60,000 nt of DNA from positions 21,858,646 through 21,918,645 of the forward strand of contig NC_088311.1 of NCBI RefSeq assembly GCF_910592395.1, read 5' to 3'. The notes beneath the pieces were generated by a model that was not told the DNA's origin, did not search any database, and saw only the letters and a list, made by a program, of their open reading frames with translations. Positions within the stretch are counted from its first letter, which is position 1. The number at the start of each line of letters is the position of its first letter. Positions 13,701 through 25,700 of the stretch are shown one piece after another. The position numbers were made by a program, and so were the translations under genes. Source of the stretch: Lineus longissimus (Eukaryota; Nemertea; Pilidiophora; Heteronemertea; Lineidae).

Positions 13701-16700
13701 AGAAATAAGTCTCTCATAAGTCAATTCTGGCTGGCCCTTTCAGTCGGGGTGACAATATAACAAACAAATTTCTACTTTATGACATGTACACTTTAATTTG
13801 TGGTCTGTTTCAGGTGGTGGACATCCGCAAGCGAGCAATGAACGCAATGATGAATATTGGCGTTTTTGACGAGGATGAACTCCCACCATTTATCCGTCCT
13901 GCAAGAAACGTGATCGTCAGAATCTCGACCCTGTATAATGATATCAGGACGGATGTGATGGACTTCTATAATGTAAGTGATAGCTCATTGACTATATGAA
14001 TGCCGAGTCGGCATTTTGCTGGGCTGCTCGATTAATCGTACATTTTCAAAAAAGACGTCAGCGTGGCTTGATTTGTGATGAGCATGAAAATGGAGTGATT
14101 AGAACAACTAGGAGTATCACTTCTCCAGTATGAGATGCTCATGATGCTACAGTGACCCAGATAAGCTCCTGCCTGATGAGCCATAAAACTGTTCGGCATG
14201 GCAAGGTCTTTTGATGAGCGGGGATCCTATCAACCGACGAACACACGACCTTGTTGTAGTGGGACTGCATTCTACCATTGTTGAACAAATGTGTTTACTT
14301 TGAGCTGCCAATATATGTCTGATGAAATAATTGTTTTTCAAAACTGTCAAAAGCAACCAATCCAAAGTACCATCATAGGCATCTTGTTCTCATTCCATCA
14401 TTCTATCTGTCGACTGCTTTTTTTCCAGAAACTTGTGGACTCGATCACGATCATCATCCCAAGGTCTGCCAAGACTTTGTTCGAGTCTGTCGAGGCCATC
14501 ATTAATTCGATTGCGTCATTCAAGGATTCGCCCAAAGAGGCCATCTCTCAGGTGTTCAAGTCAGTCATGAAGTAAGTCCATATTTATTTCATTCTTGGGG
14601 CAGCGGTGTGCAGTGGAAAGATCATCGGCCTCGGGTTGAGAGATTGCAGGTTCGACTTCCAGCCTAGTTTTTCTCTACTCTTGGTGATGTGGCATAAAAA
14701 TAGCCACAGTCTAATTTTGCTGGTGGGGGATGGGGGGGGGGGGGGAACTGTATTAGTCACGCTCATTTCTGTCACAAGAAAGTATACACACTATTGGGCT
14801 GAAAACCTTGCGGGCATGAAAATCTGAAATGGATATTTTGGCAAGCATACATGACTGCTAATACCCCTCAATGTTCTATGTACTAGATGAAAGTTTTTGA
14901 TTAAAACTTATTTAAATCTCTCTTCTTGCCACCCAGCATAAAGACGGCCGTCATGGATCTTCTCGATGCCAAGAATAAAACAATGGAGGCATGTTTCTTC
15001 CTGAAGGGTAACCGCCCCTATTGGTGGGACCTGAAAACACAATTCATCGAGATTTTGCAGGAAGTCAAGGTTGCTGTGAAGGCGATGGCCAGTGGCTCCC
15101 CAAATTGGATTGTGCAGAAGGTCAAGGAAAAGGATCCTATATTTGCTTTCACTGGTGGAAACACAAGCACGGTGAGTTGGGTAATAGTGTCAATGTAATA
15201 GAAAAAGGTTTTGGCGACTCGGTGAAACTTTTGCCCTCCTAGCCCTTCCTAGAGTCTCTTTGATGTCGTATTTTTCTAATCTTATTTTCAGAGTGACCTG
15301 AGACGGAAGGTTGTTGAAGATATTCAGGCCGTCATTAAGTCTCTCACCGAACCTTTTGCCAAATTGTCGAAAATGATCCAGCCATTTTTGGATCAGTACA
15401 ATTCCGTGATGAATCTTGTTAACCGAATCAAGGAGGCCTATGTGCAACTCAAAACTGGGTAGGTTCTTTGAATGACGCTTTTCAAGAGAGACCTTGTGCG
15501 CGCTGAGTGTCTAGTAAAAGATCTCACACAGGTGGACAAAAGCCTTTAAACAGTGGACCCTTTATACCTCTGGCTAAAATATAATAGGATTACAACAGTA
15601 ATGTTGATGATGATGATGATTCTAATCGCAATTGTTCATTTTCGCTGGTCCTGTTAAATATTCCATATTTTTCAAATTTCACTTTTCAGGTACGAAACCG
15701 CCAGGCAAATGATCGACAAGATATTTGGGCCAAAAGCGCACAAAAATTTTCCGCGGAAGACTCGTGAGAAGGGCGGGAAATGTAATGGAGATGGTTTTTA
15801 CCCGTCGTTGCTCAAAAACGGTGATGATGCGGACGAGTACCCCAACAGTGGGTTGGACTTGCTGGTTAAACCAGGAACAAGGGTGAGTGGCACAGTGGAA
15901 ACAAGGTCACCTGTCACATCAGACGTGCTGGGTTTGATTCCCGATTGTTCCCAGTATACTCATGCGACAGAGGGGGCCACTCTCTTAGACAACACTGGTT
16001 TCCTCCTACTTTAAACAATCTGGGGCAATTTTTAATGTATAGTGCTAACAATGTCCTAGTTGACGCTCGCCTCTCAACTCGATATAATAAATGCCTCAAC
16101 AAAAATTGGGGCATCACGTCCCGTGCGTCCGGTTCCGTTAGCATTTGTCTTCTTACTTCAGATCGTGGCACCATTTGCTGGGTCGATCATGTTGACCGAT
16201 AACAGCTACGAAGTCAAGATCGAGGTGATCGGTGGATCTTTAGCTCGCAATGAAATCTTCTTGACCAATATCGCGCCAAACGACACCATCAAGAATCCAA
16301 CGGATAAGGATTATGTTTTGAATCAAGTGAGTATGTCTGGGGTTTTTTGTGACTTTTACGCAGCGGCCAACTGAATTTCACTTTTTACATGTCGTTAAGG
16401 AGGATTGTCTCCAGATACACCGGCCTTCCAAAAAAGTAACAGATTTTCTGTATTGGGGGCAGTTCTTGGGTATGTCTGTGTACAGACATTCCAACCAGTG
16501 TCTCTGCACACTTTCAGATGGTGATCTGCGGCGTGCTGCATGTGCAAGGCAATTGCTACCTTTCGTTGCGTTATCAGATATCTATCTATTAAAGGGTGTA
16601 TGTTACAAAGGCTGTTTTATCTGTTCTCTTGTTTGCAGGTTTATGCAGGCCAGGAGATTGGTGTTGCAATCCTGTCCAAGCGATGCGACAAGGCAACCAA

Positions 16701-19700
16701 CCACATCCATTTTGCAATGAGGAAGACCATGCCACGAGGTGTTGTTGACCCAACCCGATACTTGGAACCAAGGCCGATACAAATTCCAACGTGGGTTTCG
16801 GTTTGTGACGATTATAAAATGGTGTATAAGGTTAGTTATTCAGTAGATCTTAATCTCTATCTCCACTTTGTGTTGTTGACCTGACGAGGTCGCTGGTGCT
16901 GATGACGAGGTCGCTAGTGCTGAAGTCGATACAACTGTCGGAATGGTCCTCAATGCACGAGTCATAGCTCTATAGAGGGCATGAGGCATCTGTACCAGCC
17001 AGCCGAGTCCCGGGAATCCCTTGTCATCTTGGACTGAAAAGCCTGTAAGACCTGGGTACAAGGCCCATGGCTGAACCAGTGCCATTTTCACTAAGTTGCA
17101 CTTCAGTGACAATGCTGCTGGCTTGGTGTACCAACTTCTTCTGGCTCAACCTACAATCGTAAACTATCCGCATTTCACTGCAAATCATTTGTCCTCGTTC
17201 TGTAAAATAACAAGTTTGAATTCATTTCAGGGTCAAACCTTGGCTGCTGGCTCTATCATTGGTCTCGCAGGCAAGGCTTTGAAGGACAAAACGCCGCCAA
17301 GAAAACCGGCGCCAACGACGACAATGAAACCAAAAGCTGAAAACAAGCCTATCTCTCAAACGCAAAAGGAACTCCAAACTGAGCCCAGCTCGAGTTTTAA
17401 CATGATGAAGGAAAAAGAAAGTCAAGGCAAATCCCCTAAGAAGACGCTCGGCTTCCCAGACTTCAAAGCTTTCGGAAACAAAGTCCTCAAGAAATTCAAA
17501 CTACGCGATTTGAAGATGGGTGCCATTATTGCATTTTTGGACGAACTTGGGATGAAAGATAGTACAGTTAAAATGGCAAAGGTTATCAAGAGGATTAAGG
17601 AGCTTATTGACAGTAAGCCGTGCTTTAATCCGCATCAGTTGACGGATGACCAGCTTCGGCTGGAACTTGGCGACCGAAAGATGAAGACGACAGGGAATAG
17701 GAAGCAGATGATGCAGCGAATAGTTCAGGCTGATCAGAGTAAGTCGCCCTAAATACCAACCAAGTCATGAATGAGCTTTAAAGTAGCTTTATCCTGGCCT
17801 TCCAGTTGTGACATTTGCATCATAAGGCTAGGTTTCTATTGGACGGTCACCAGTTTCGGTTCTTTTTTTACATCTCCATTTGAGAAAAAATGGTTTTTAC
17901 CAACCTATCTCCCCACCTTGAGAGGCTGGGTGGGGTTGTGAACAAAAAGTGAATGGTTACAAGTGACTATGTGAGCTGAAGGTAAACCCAGCCTAGACCA
18001 ATGTTAGACCAATGGAAATTGTCATCAGACGCCGCAGAATCTTTCTCTATGAAAATGAGGAATGAATAGAATGATTTATTACGTGTTTGATCTCAGCAGA
18101 GGTCGTGTATGGCTCCGACACCTGGTTCTGAGTGTCCTTGAGCAAGGAAATTCATGTATGCTATCTTTAGATGTAAAGTGCTACTTTGACCTTGTGATGA
18201 TGTCCTCTTGTTTTTATCTTTAGGATGTCCCCTCATGCAGCTGAGGATGCCCAAGAAGATGTACTGTACCTTCGATGACCACTGCATGGGAGTCCAGTGC
18301 TGTATGAACGTCAAAGTGGCCATGTTTACAAAGGCATTTAAAGCATATGCTCGCTTTGATCCATGCGACTTCAAGTTTGTACTCGGATTTGAGAACTGGA
18401 AGTATGAAATCAAGTTTCCGATTGATAAATTCTTCGGTAGGTTAAAATGTGGAACATGTGTTTTGGTCAATCTCCAATCAGCTTCTACAGAAGCGAATCA
18501 CCACCTCCTTCTGGTAGCCACGAATTACTATAGATTTACTTCCAAACAATAGGCCACCTGGTTCTGAGTGTCCTTGTCCTTGCAACACCACCACCAAAGC
18601 CTATTGGTGGTGCTGTTGCAACAAGGGCCTTGATGGCTGAAACCTTAATAGAGAGGGTGTCCTTTATAGAGAGGGTGTCTTCTGAGGGAGGTTCCTATAT
18701 AGGTTCCCCAGGCTGGTTAAAACAAGATACTAGATATGGTGATAAAGAATAGATTTTGTAAAAGAATTTCTATTTTCTTAGGTCATGAGAATGATATCGG
18801 TACCGGAATAAAGCTGGACCTGCTTGGTGGAATTGAGCTACGAGTACGGTACAAACTGGAAAAGACAGATTCCGAAGCCCTCGCCACCTTTGTTGCTGCT
18901 GTGTGCAAAGAGAATGACCCCAAGACCTGTCTTGTTGAGCTACCTCTGTTGGATGAGGCTGCTATTCCTCTGCCGCAGTGTTTCGAGAACGGAACCATTG
19001 TGTGGCCTGATGGTAAGTATTAACTCTGGATTCTTTGTTGGGTGCTTTCTATCGAGAGCTACAACAGGTGTTCATCTCGTTGTCATTGCTGTTACTTAAA
19101 AGGAGCCCCCTGCCAAGAGAAGGCTTTATGTTTTTTGTTTGTCCTTGCCATTCGAGTATTGAAGTCGACAACGTGAGCGCATCCTCAAACGTGACCGAGG
19201 ATCAAGATGTCGGGACTGTACTGCATGACTGCATGGGTGTCCAGTGCTGTATGAATGTTAGAGTGGCCATCTTTACAAAGAGCGGCCATCTTTACAAAGA
19301 GCGGCCATCTTTACAAAGAGCGGCCATCTTTACAAAGAGCGGCCATCTTTACAAAGAGCGGCCATCTTTACAAAGAGCGGCCATCTTTACAAAGAGCGGC
19401 CATCTTTACAAAGAGCGGCCATCTTTACAAAGAGCGGCCATCTTTACAAAGAGCGGCCATCTTTACAAAGAGCGGCCATCTTTACAAAGAGCGGCCATCT
19501 TTACAAAGAGCGGCCATCTTTACAAAGAGCGGCCATCTTTACAAAGAGCGGCCATCTTTACAAAGGCATGTAAAGCGTATGCTCGATATTATGTCAAGTG
19601 AACCAATTGACGTCCAAAATGGATGCCCAAATGAGATACATGAAGCCTCTGTATCCGCAGATAAAAGATCAGTATTAAATGCATCGCTTCTCTTCACAGT

Positions 19701-22700
19701 GAACTGGGATGATTTCTTCAGCAAGGATGCAATCAAGAATCGTCTGAAAGAAGCTGGAAAGAAAGCTGCCAAGAGTGCCATCACATCTGGAGCGTCTCTC
19801 TTACTTGAACAACTTGGATTGCCATCGGTGAGTAGACCTTTATCCTGAAATATCATGGATTACCTATGGTGTGTAGGCGTCGATCCAGTGAGTAAGAGGT
19901 TTTCCTGAAATATCTTGGCCTACCATGGGAGGTTAGATGTCTACCCTCATTATCTTCGATTACCATTGGAGAGTAGATGTCTAAAACACCTCGGATTACC
20001 ATTCATGAGTGGATGTCTATCCTCAAATACAGATAATGTCTATCATGAGTGATTGGATGTCTACCCATTAGAGAACGCTGTGCTGTGGCGCTTACTCATA
20101 GGAGCGCTGTACCAGTGATGGAACATGCTAAAGATATCTTTGCTTGTTCCTTTGCAGGGTCTGTTGAAAGCTACTGGCCCCTGCCCGCGGCCGAGCGAGA
20201 TGACAACAAAGGTGCTGGACACAGAATTGGAGAAGAGGAAGCTCGCCACAAATGGCACGCGTGCTGAAAAGAACTTAAGACTGCGAGACGATGACTTTTG
20301 TAAGTTTTAATTTCACATGGACTGCCAGAAACTGTTTGATATTACAACAAATGTACTGTAAACACCTTCGGGTTCAATCCCAGGTCGATCTCAGTACACT
20401 TGTGTAACAGAAAGTATGACTCTCTACAGTGTTAGTTTCATCCGGGATCTCTGGTTTCCTTTACAAATGGCCCAATATTGTTCGTTGAGCTAATAGTGTC
20501 CAAGTTGACACGCAGCTTTCAACTCAATTTTTTTCAACCGGAAATAGTACACAGTCTGGTTGCAGCTTCTTTACATGCTTTATCTCTTTCAGCATGCTCT
20601 GTGATGGGAAAAGACTTCAAGCTTCTGCCCATCCCGGACGGCCTAGTCAACAATACCTATTACTCAATCTCCGATAACTGTATGAGATTTGATGCTTGCG
20701 TCGATTTCAAGATCCCGCAGATCGACTATACGAAGGCATTCCGGGCGTATATTGACCTCGACATGTGTAACTACGAGATAAACATTGGATTCGAGTTGTT
20801 CAAAGTCAACATCGTGATTTTCACCTATCCCTGGGGGACGGATAGGCAACTTAATATCAGCGACAATGTTATTATAAAGTAAGTGGATGTCCGATTAACG
20901 CAGACCAGGCAGGTCAAAAGTTTAATGCGAGATAAAGGTCCTTTCACGTCCTTTTAACCAACAACCTGTGATGGGATAATATGTCGACATGTAATGGTTG
21001 TATTGCTATATGTGACCCATCACATCAAAACCAGGTGCATGCTGCTCTGAGCTTGACCGGTTGAGATGGACTGGTTGTTCATTTCACTGTTGTCTGCCTT
21101 TTGTGAAATCTCAGTACATAAATTTCTCCCATTATCTCCTGGTAACTTGTTTCAGGCGTATTTTCTGTGCGACATTAAGACCTTGCTTTGCTATGATGGA
21201 TCACGTATTGTCATTGAGGATCTGATTTCAAATCAGGTTGAGAGATAATGGTATTAGCAATTGAGGAGTTAAGCGATTCCTAGACCCAACAACCCAGTTT
21301 GTATATACCTCTACAAAAAGGCTGTGTCTTAGCTTCAAAGTAATACCACTGATAAAAGCTAGTTGCTTATTTGCACATAGTGATAAGCTGAATTGTACTT
21401 CATGCACTATTTTGCTCGTGGTTCTGATTTCGTTATGATGTTTTGGCTTCTGCTCCAGTTATAACATCGACAAGAATGATGAGAAGAAAATCTTCATTGT
21501 CACCTTGGGGATCAAGATTTGTACAGACGCGGACTGCATCGTTGACGTCACTCTCCTGAAAAAGAAGACGATCCTGCAGCCGTTCTGTAATGAGAACTTC
21601 ACGGCTTCGCTACCAGGCAATGGTTCAATCAGTGGGTTCCTCCAAGCTATGGGCGGGGAGATGTCCATGGCTGCTTTTAATGTGATTCTGAAGCAGTTTA
21701 AACTTGACGTAAGTTTGTTCAGATATTGAAAATCAATCATGACAAGAATGTGACTTCTCATGAAGAGCTCTCCAGGGTTCTCGTGAAGAGCTCTCCAGGG
21801 TTCTCATGAATAGCTCTCCAGGGTTCTCGTGAAGAGCTCTCCAGGGTTCTCATGAATAGCTCTCCAGGGTTCTCGTGAAGAGCTCTCCAGGGTTCTCGTG
21901 AAGAGCTCTCCAGGGTTCTCATGAAGAGCTCTCCAGGGTTCTCGTGAAGAGCTCTCCAGGGTTCTCATGAATAGCTCTCCAGGGCTGTCAACCTGTCTGG
22001 TTGACCAAAAAAACAAGTGTACTGCCAAATTTTAAGAACGTCTGTGTCCTTATTCCAGAGGCTGTCCTGTAACAGAGGTGTCCACAAGGAGAGGTTCCAC
22101 TGTACTTGCGTAAACCTTTTTGTAACAGGAAACTCTCATCGCAAATCACACGCGAACACATCGAAGTCAAGTTGGAAATTTGATGGGCATGTACTTTTAT
22201 CACCAAGCCGGGGGGTTATTCGACTTTGGTCAGAACAGATGCCTGGGACCAGATGATAGTTTTGATTCCTTGTGCCTTATTTTCCAGGAAGTTCTTCTGG
22301 ATGGACAATGCGTCATGCCAACAATGGCTCCTGATTCGTGCCCTTGGACACTCAACCTCGACTTCCTCCCAGCCCCCGTCAAGAAACTCCTAAACTGTAA
22401 ACTTGCCGACAATTGCTTCGGAATCGATTGCTGTATAGAACTCCCCTTCAAGCTGCCGCTGGTTAAGGAACCGGTGTATAAGAATATCAGGACGTTCTTC
22501 CAGTTTGAGCCATGTAACTTCACCTTCGAAGCCGCGTTCGGCCCATGGAATTACAAAACGAAGCTGATTTCTTATGACTGGGGTAAGTATCATTGAGGTA
22601 TCATAAAGTTATGTTTACATTGCAAAGTGACATCTGGGCTGAAATACAACTTGTTTTGGTGGTCTTTGACCATAAACCTTTGGTCATCAATTGTCTCTAC

Positions 22701-25700
22701 TAATCATGCTAATTCACCATTTGGCAAAGAATTTCTTTCTTTCAGTACAATGATCGCCATATATTTTACCCCTTTTACTTTTTCAGGGAAGAAAACCAGT
22801 CTGACCATTGGATCAGGGGACCCACCGCCGATTGATATCAGGTAATAAGCATTCTCCTTCTCATAACTGGAGGACGGTAATAGCAATTTGGGTCATTTTC
22901 AGGCTACTTTGTTCGTTGGTGATATGTCCAATAAAGTAGCCCACAAATCGGCTTGACAGCTGGCAGAAGGTGCATAGCGTGAGTTTAATTTTATTGAAAA
23001 CCGCTGTTGGAAGGTGCAGATTGCGAGTTTGAAATACTTTCTACGTTCTCATTCCTCCGTTTTCCAGTTTCATCATCGACAAAGACGACGCTGCAAAATC
23101 GTTCATTCTGAGTTTGAACGTGACCGTCTGCCTAAACATCGATGGCACCCAGATTTGCATTCCAGATGAGAATGGATTCCAATTGATGGATAAGATGGTT
23201 GTACCACTGTGTGACGCAAATGCCATGGCGGGAATCGTTGCCAAGTTTAGAAGTAGGTATAAACTGAGAGTGGCAGTGATGTTTCCCTGCATGCTAAGGT
23301 TCTCTAGTAGATTCACATTGCACTGCATCCCAATGCATATAATACTTTCTGTATCAGAAGCCAGTATTGAACTGCATGATGACTTCTTTTGCTTGTAGAA
23401 AACACCTTTCATTTGTTGAGGAGCCAGGAGGAGTGGCATAGGTATGGTGCCTCGGGTTTCTGACTAGCTGTCAGGAGGTTCCTGGTTTGATCCCAGCTGT
23501 TGTTGTGAGACTCTATAAACTTGTCTCTTTGCCTAACTCCACCCAGGTCTTTAAATCGGTGACCTGTCGAAAATGCTCAAGTTGTAATGCTGATTTAGCA
23601 GCCCATCTGAGTTCTATTGAAATGTTTCAGCTCCGACCACTCCATCTAATGGTCAGGTTGAAAAATTCTCCAATCACAGGTCTTATTTCAAATTTTCATT
23701 TTTCCAGACACGTCTATCAAAGATTGGGCCAAGACGCAAGGAATTCAAATCGGGAAGAAGCTGGCTGCAGCCGGTATTGACCAGCTCTTGACCGAACTTG
23801 GCATCAAACCATATCTGAAGACAACTGGGCAGTGTGATTCTTCACGTGCACCTTATGCCCCAGCTGTCAATGGGTGGAAAAATGGTACGTATCTTTCTCA
23901 CCATCCGTGGTCCCTAGCACCTGAGTGTCTATTCCCGGGCAGAGATCCTACAAAGGTGGAGAGTAGCCAATTGCGGACTCCATTACACAAGCAAAAATCC
24001 AATTGGGTTACGACACCAGTAATGATATGATCGCTGATAACTAACTGTGATATTCATGGTCATGATGACCACCAATTTTCAACTCTTGCCTGACGTTTTT
24101 CTCTTCTTGTTTCAGACTGTCCTAAAAGTATCTTCAAACTCCCAAAGCTGCCAAGTTGGGTTTCCTGTCATCTTGTTGACACCTGCTCCGGCATTGAGTG
24201 TTGCGCCGATGTGGACTTCTACGGAATGTACACCCATTCGTTTACGTTTTATCTCGTTCTCGATACCTGCGACTACGTGTTTAAGACTGGCTTTGAGAAT
24301 ATCAACTTCAACTATACCTTGTTCACCTATGACTGGGGAAAGCAGGAAAAGCTCAACTTGATGGATATATTCAAAATCAGGTAACTGTTTTTTCTCTTGT
24401 TTAATCATCTTCTTTAAATGATTTAGTCATAGTGATCTGGTGTCGTCACCGGAGGGTCTGTGCCTTGGCTAGGTAAAAATCCCACATCTCTCTCTGTTAA
24501 TATGCAATGTTGATAGTGGTGTCTGAAACTCAGTGGTTTGTGAAAAAGATCTGCCCTTATGGAGGGAAAAAAGCTGATGGAAAGAAAATTCATATTCCGA
24601 AATCTTGAAAAATACTTTTTTTTAAAAAAGTTTGGCGAAAGGCATGAAAAAAGTTTGGCGAATGGCAAAATAGAGGCATGAAAATTTAACGGTAATTCGC
24701 GTTTTTGTCTTCAGTTACTCCATCGGTAGAATTCGAGAGAGGAAGAAGTTCATCCTGAATGCAGATCTTTGTGTATCGTTTGGCAAAAATGATGTTTGCG
24801 ATATGGAGCTAAAGATGTTGGAAGACACGGAGGTCCCACAATTTCTGTGCGACATGTCTGCAAACTTCTCTCTTCCGAGTGGCATTTCTGTGAAAGAGTT
24901 CATGAAGGAACAGGGTGGAAAACTCGCCGGTCAGGCACTGGATGCTGCATTGAGGGCCCTGGGACTTGGGGCATTCATTGGCGGAACTGGACTTTGCCCC
25001 AATAAGGGAATGCCTATACAAAACTGTAAGTTGGTTGTTGTTTTGATGTGAAAGTGCTAATGCTAATGCTAATGCTAATGCTACACAGGCTAAAATATCC
25101 GTCATAGAATCTATGACTGGAGGATGATCAATGACAGAAGATAATCTATAACATAAGATAATCTATAACATAAGATAATCTATAACATAAGATATAGCTG
25201 CGCTTACACCACGAAATATTGGTGGACCAATTGCACTTGCACCACCACATTGCCGCGACAAATTGGTTCGGCAATCCATTGCCGATACAAATTGCCGAGC
25301 GAATTTGTCCCACCAAGCTTGATGGTCCAAATTCGCCCGGCTTGTTAAAAGCTCGGCTTTGTCGTGGTGTAAGCGGAAATGGATCGGCAATTAGCTAGTT
25401 AGATGGTTCGGCTCCAGGCGGCGCTTTCGAAATGGCGCTTTCTGCCTAGGCTTTCTGCGTTCTGCTTATTGTTTGCGCGCCATCTGTAGCCGGATTTTAT
25501 AACTAGCTGCAGCGCTGGTGTAAGCGCTTGGTGGATTTTCGATGGTGCGGCATTGGTTCCCGAACCAAGATTGGTGGTCCATTTTCAGGTGGTGTAAGTG
25601 CGGCTATAATCTATAACAGAAGATAATCTATGACAGAAGATAATCTATGACAGAAGATAATCTGTAACATAAGATAATCTATTACATAAGATAATCTATG

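Larger units (their letters stand above)
11546..15458 (+). other. Block 2: helix-rich region after the lipid module, exons 14-20
   Basis: Exons: 11546-11769, 12554-12699, 13070-13246, 13814-13972, 14429-14571, 14937-15171 and 15292-15458 (about residues 589-1006). A short beta-like stretch (GKMEVDVHDEAYARVHLGFM) is followed by long predicted amphipathic helices, for example DKILAQIKKYENLIGDTV, ARNVIVRISTLYNDIRTD and LSKMIQPFLDQYNSVMNL. In vitellogenins this position holds the open beta-sheet domains, which I do not recognise here. The region looks more like a helical bundle or coiled-coil spacer. The amphipathic pattern is seen; lipid or partner binding is only a guess. Confidence 0.75.
18224..20299 (+). 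other. Cysteine module 1, exons 25-28
   Basis: Exons: 18224-18436, 18782-19012, 19700-19827 and 20158-20299 (residues 1359-1596). This is the first of eleven copies of an unrecognised module: CP...C...C-M-G-V-Q-C-C...FKAYARFDPC...GFENW, an intron, a beta-rich second half with CKENDPKTC and IPLPQCFENGTIVWP, then an amphipathic helix (KNRLKEAGKKAAKSAI) and a closing Cys. Exons 25 and 26 are phase 1-1 and so can be duplicated without a frame change. The intron between exons 26 and 27 holds a dead copy of part of exon 25. Confidence 0.8.
20593..22338 (+). other. Cysteine module 2, exons 29-30 and start of 31
   Basis: Exons 20593-20878 and 21459-21708, plus the first part of 22288-22582 (about residues 1597-1793). 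The module is divergent: the first Cys is in SCSVMGKDFK, and the usual C-x-G-x-x-C-C block is reduced to CMRFDACVDFK, with one Cys of the CC pair lost. The D-x-C and G-F-E-L-F motifs remain. The phase 1 intron usual after 'W-G' is absent; exon 29 runs on to a phase 2 intron about 12 codons later. The second half has CTDADC and QPFCNENF, and the intron after 'FC' is absent. Confidence 0.75.

Noticed and set aside
14598-14670. Possible tRNA gene
   Set aside because: The A- and B-box-like motifs are present, but no anticodon stem or acceptor stem pairing is credible, and the same head recurs as a dispersed SINE.
19035-19848. Repetitive open frames (KSGHLYKERPSLQRAAIFT type)
   Set aside because: A 19-bp unit read through all three frames always stays open. 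Only the flanking exon 25 homology is real, and it is a relic.
21755-21985. CRISPR-like array
   Set aside because: Units are directly contiguous without unique spacers, and the host is clearly eukaryotic. It is a minisatellite.
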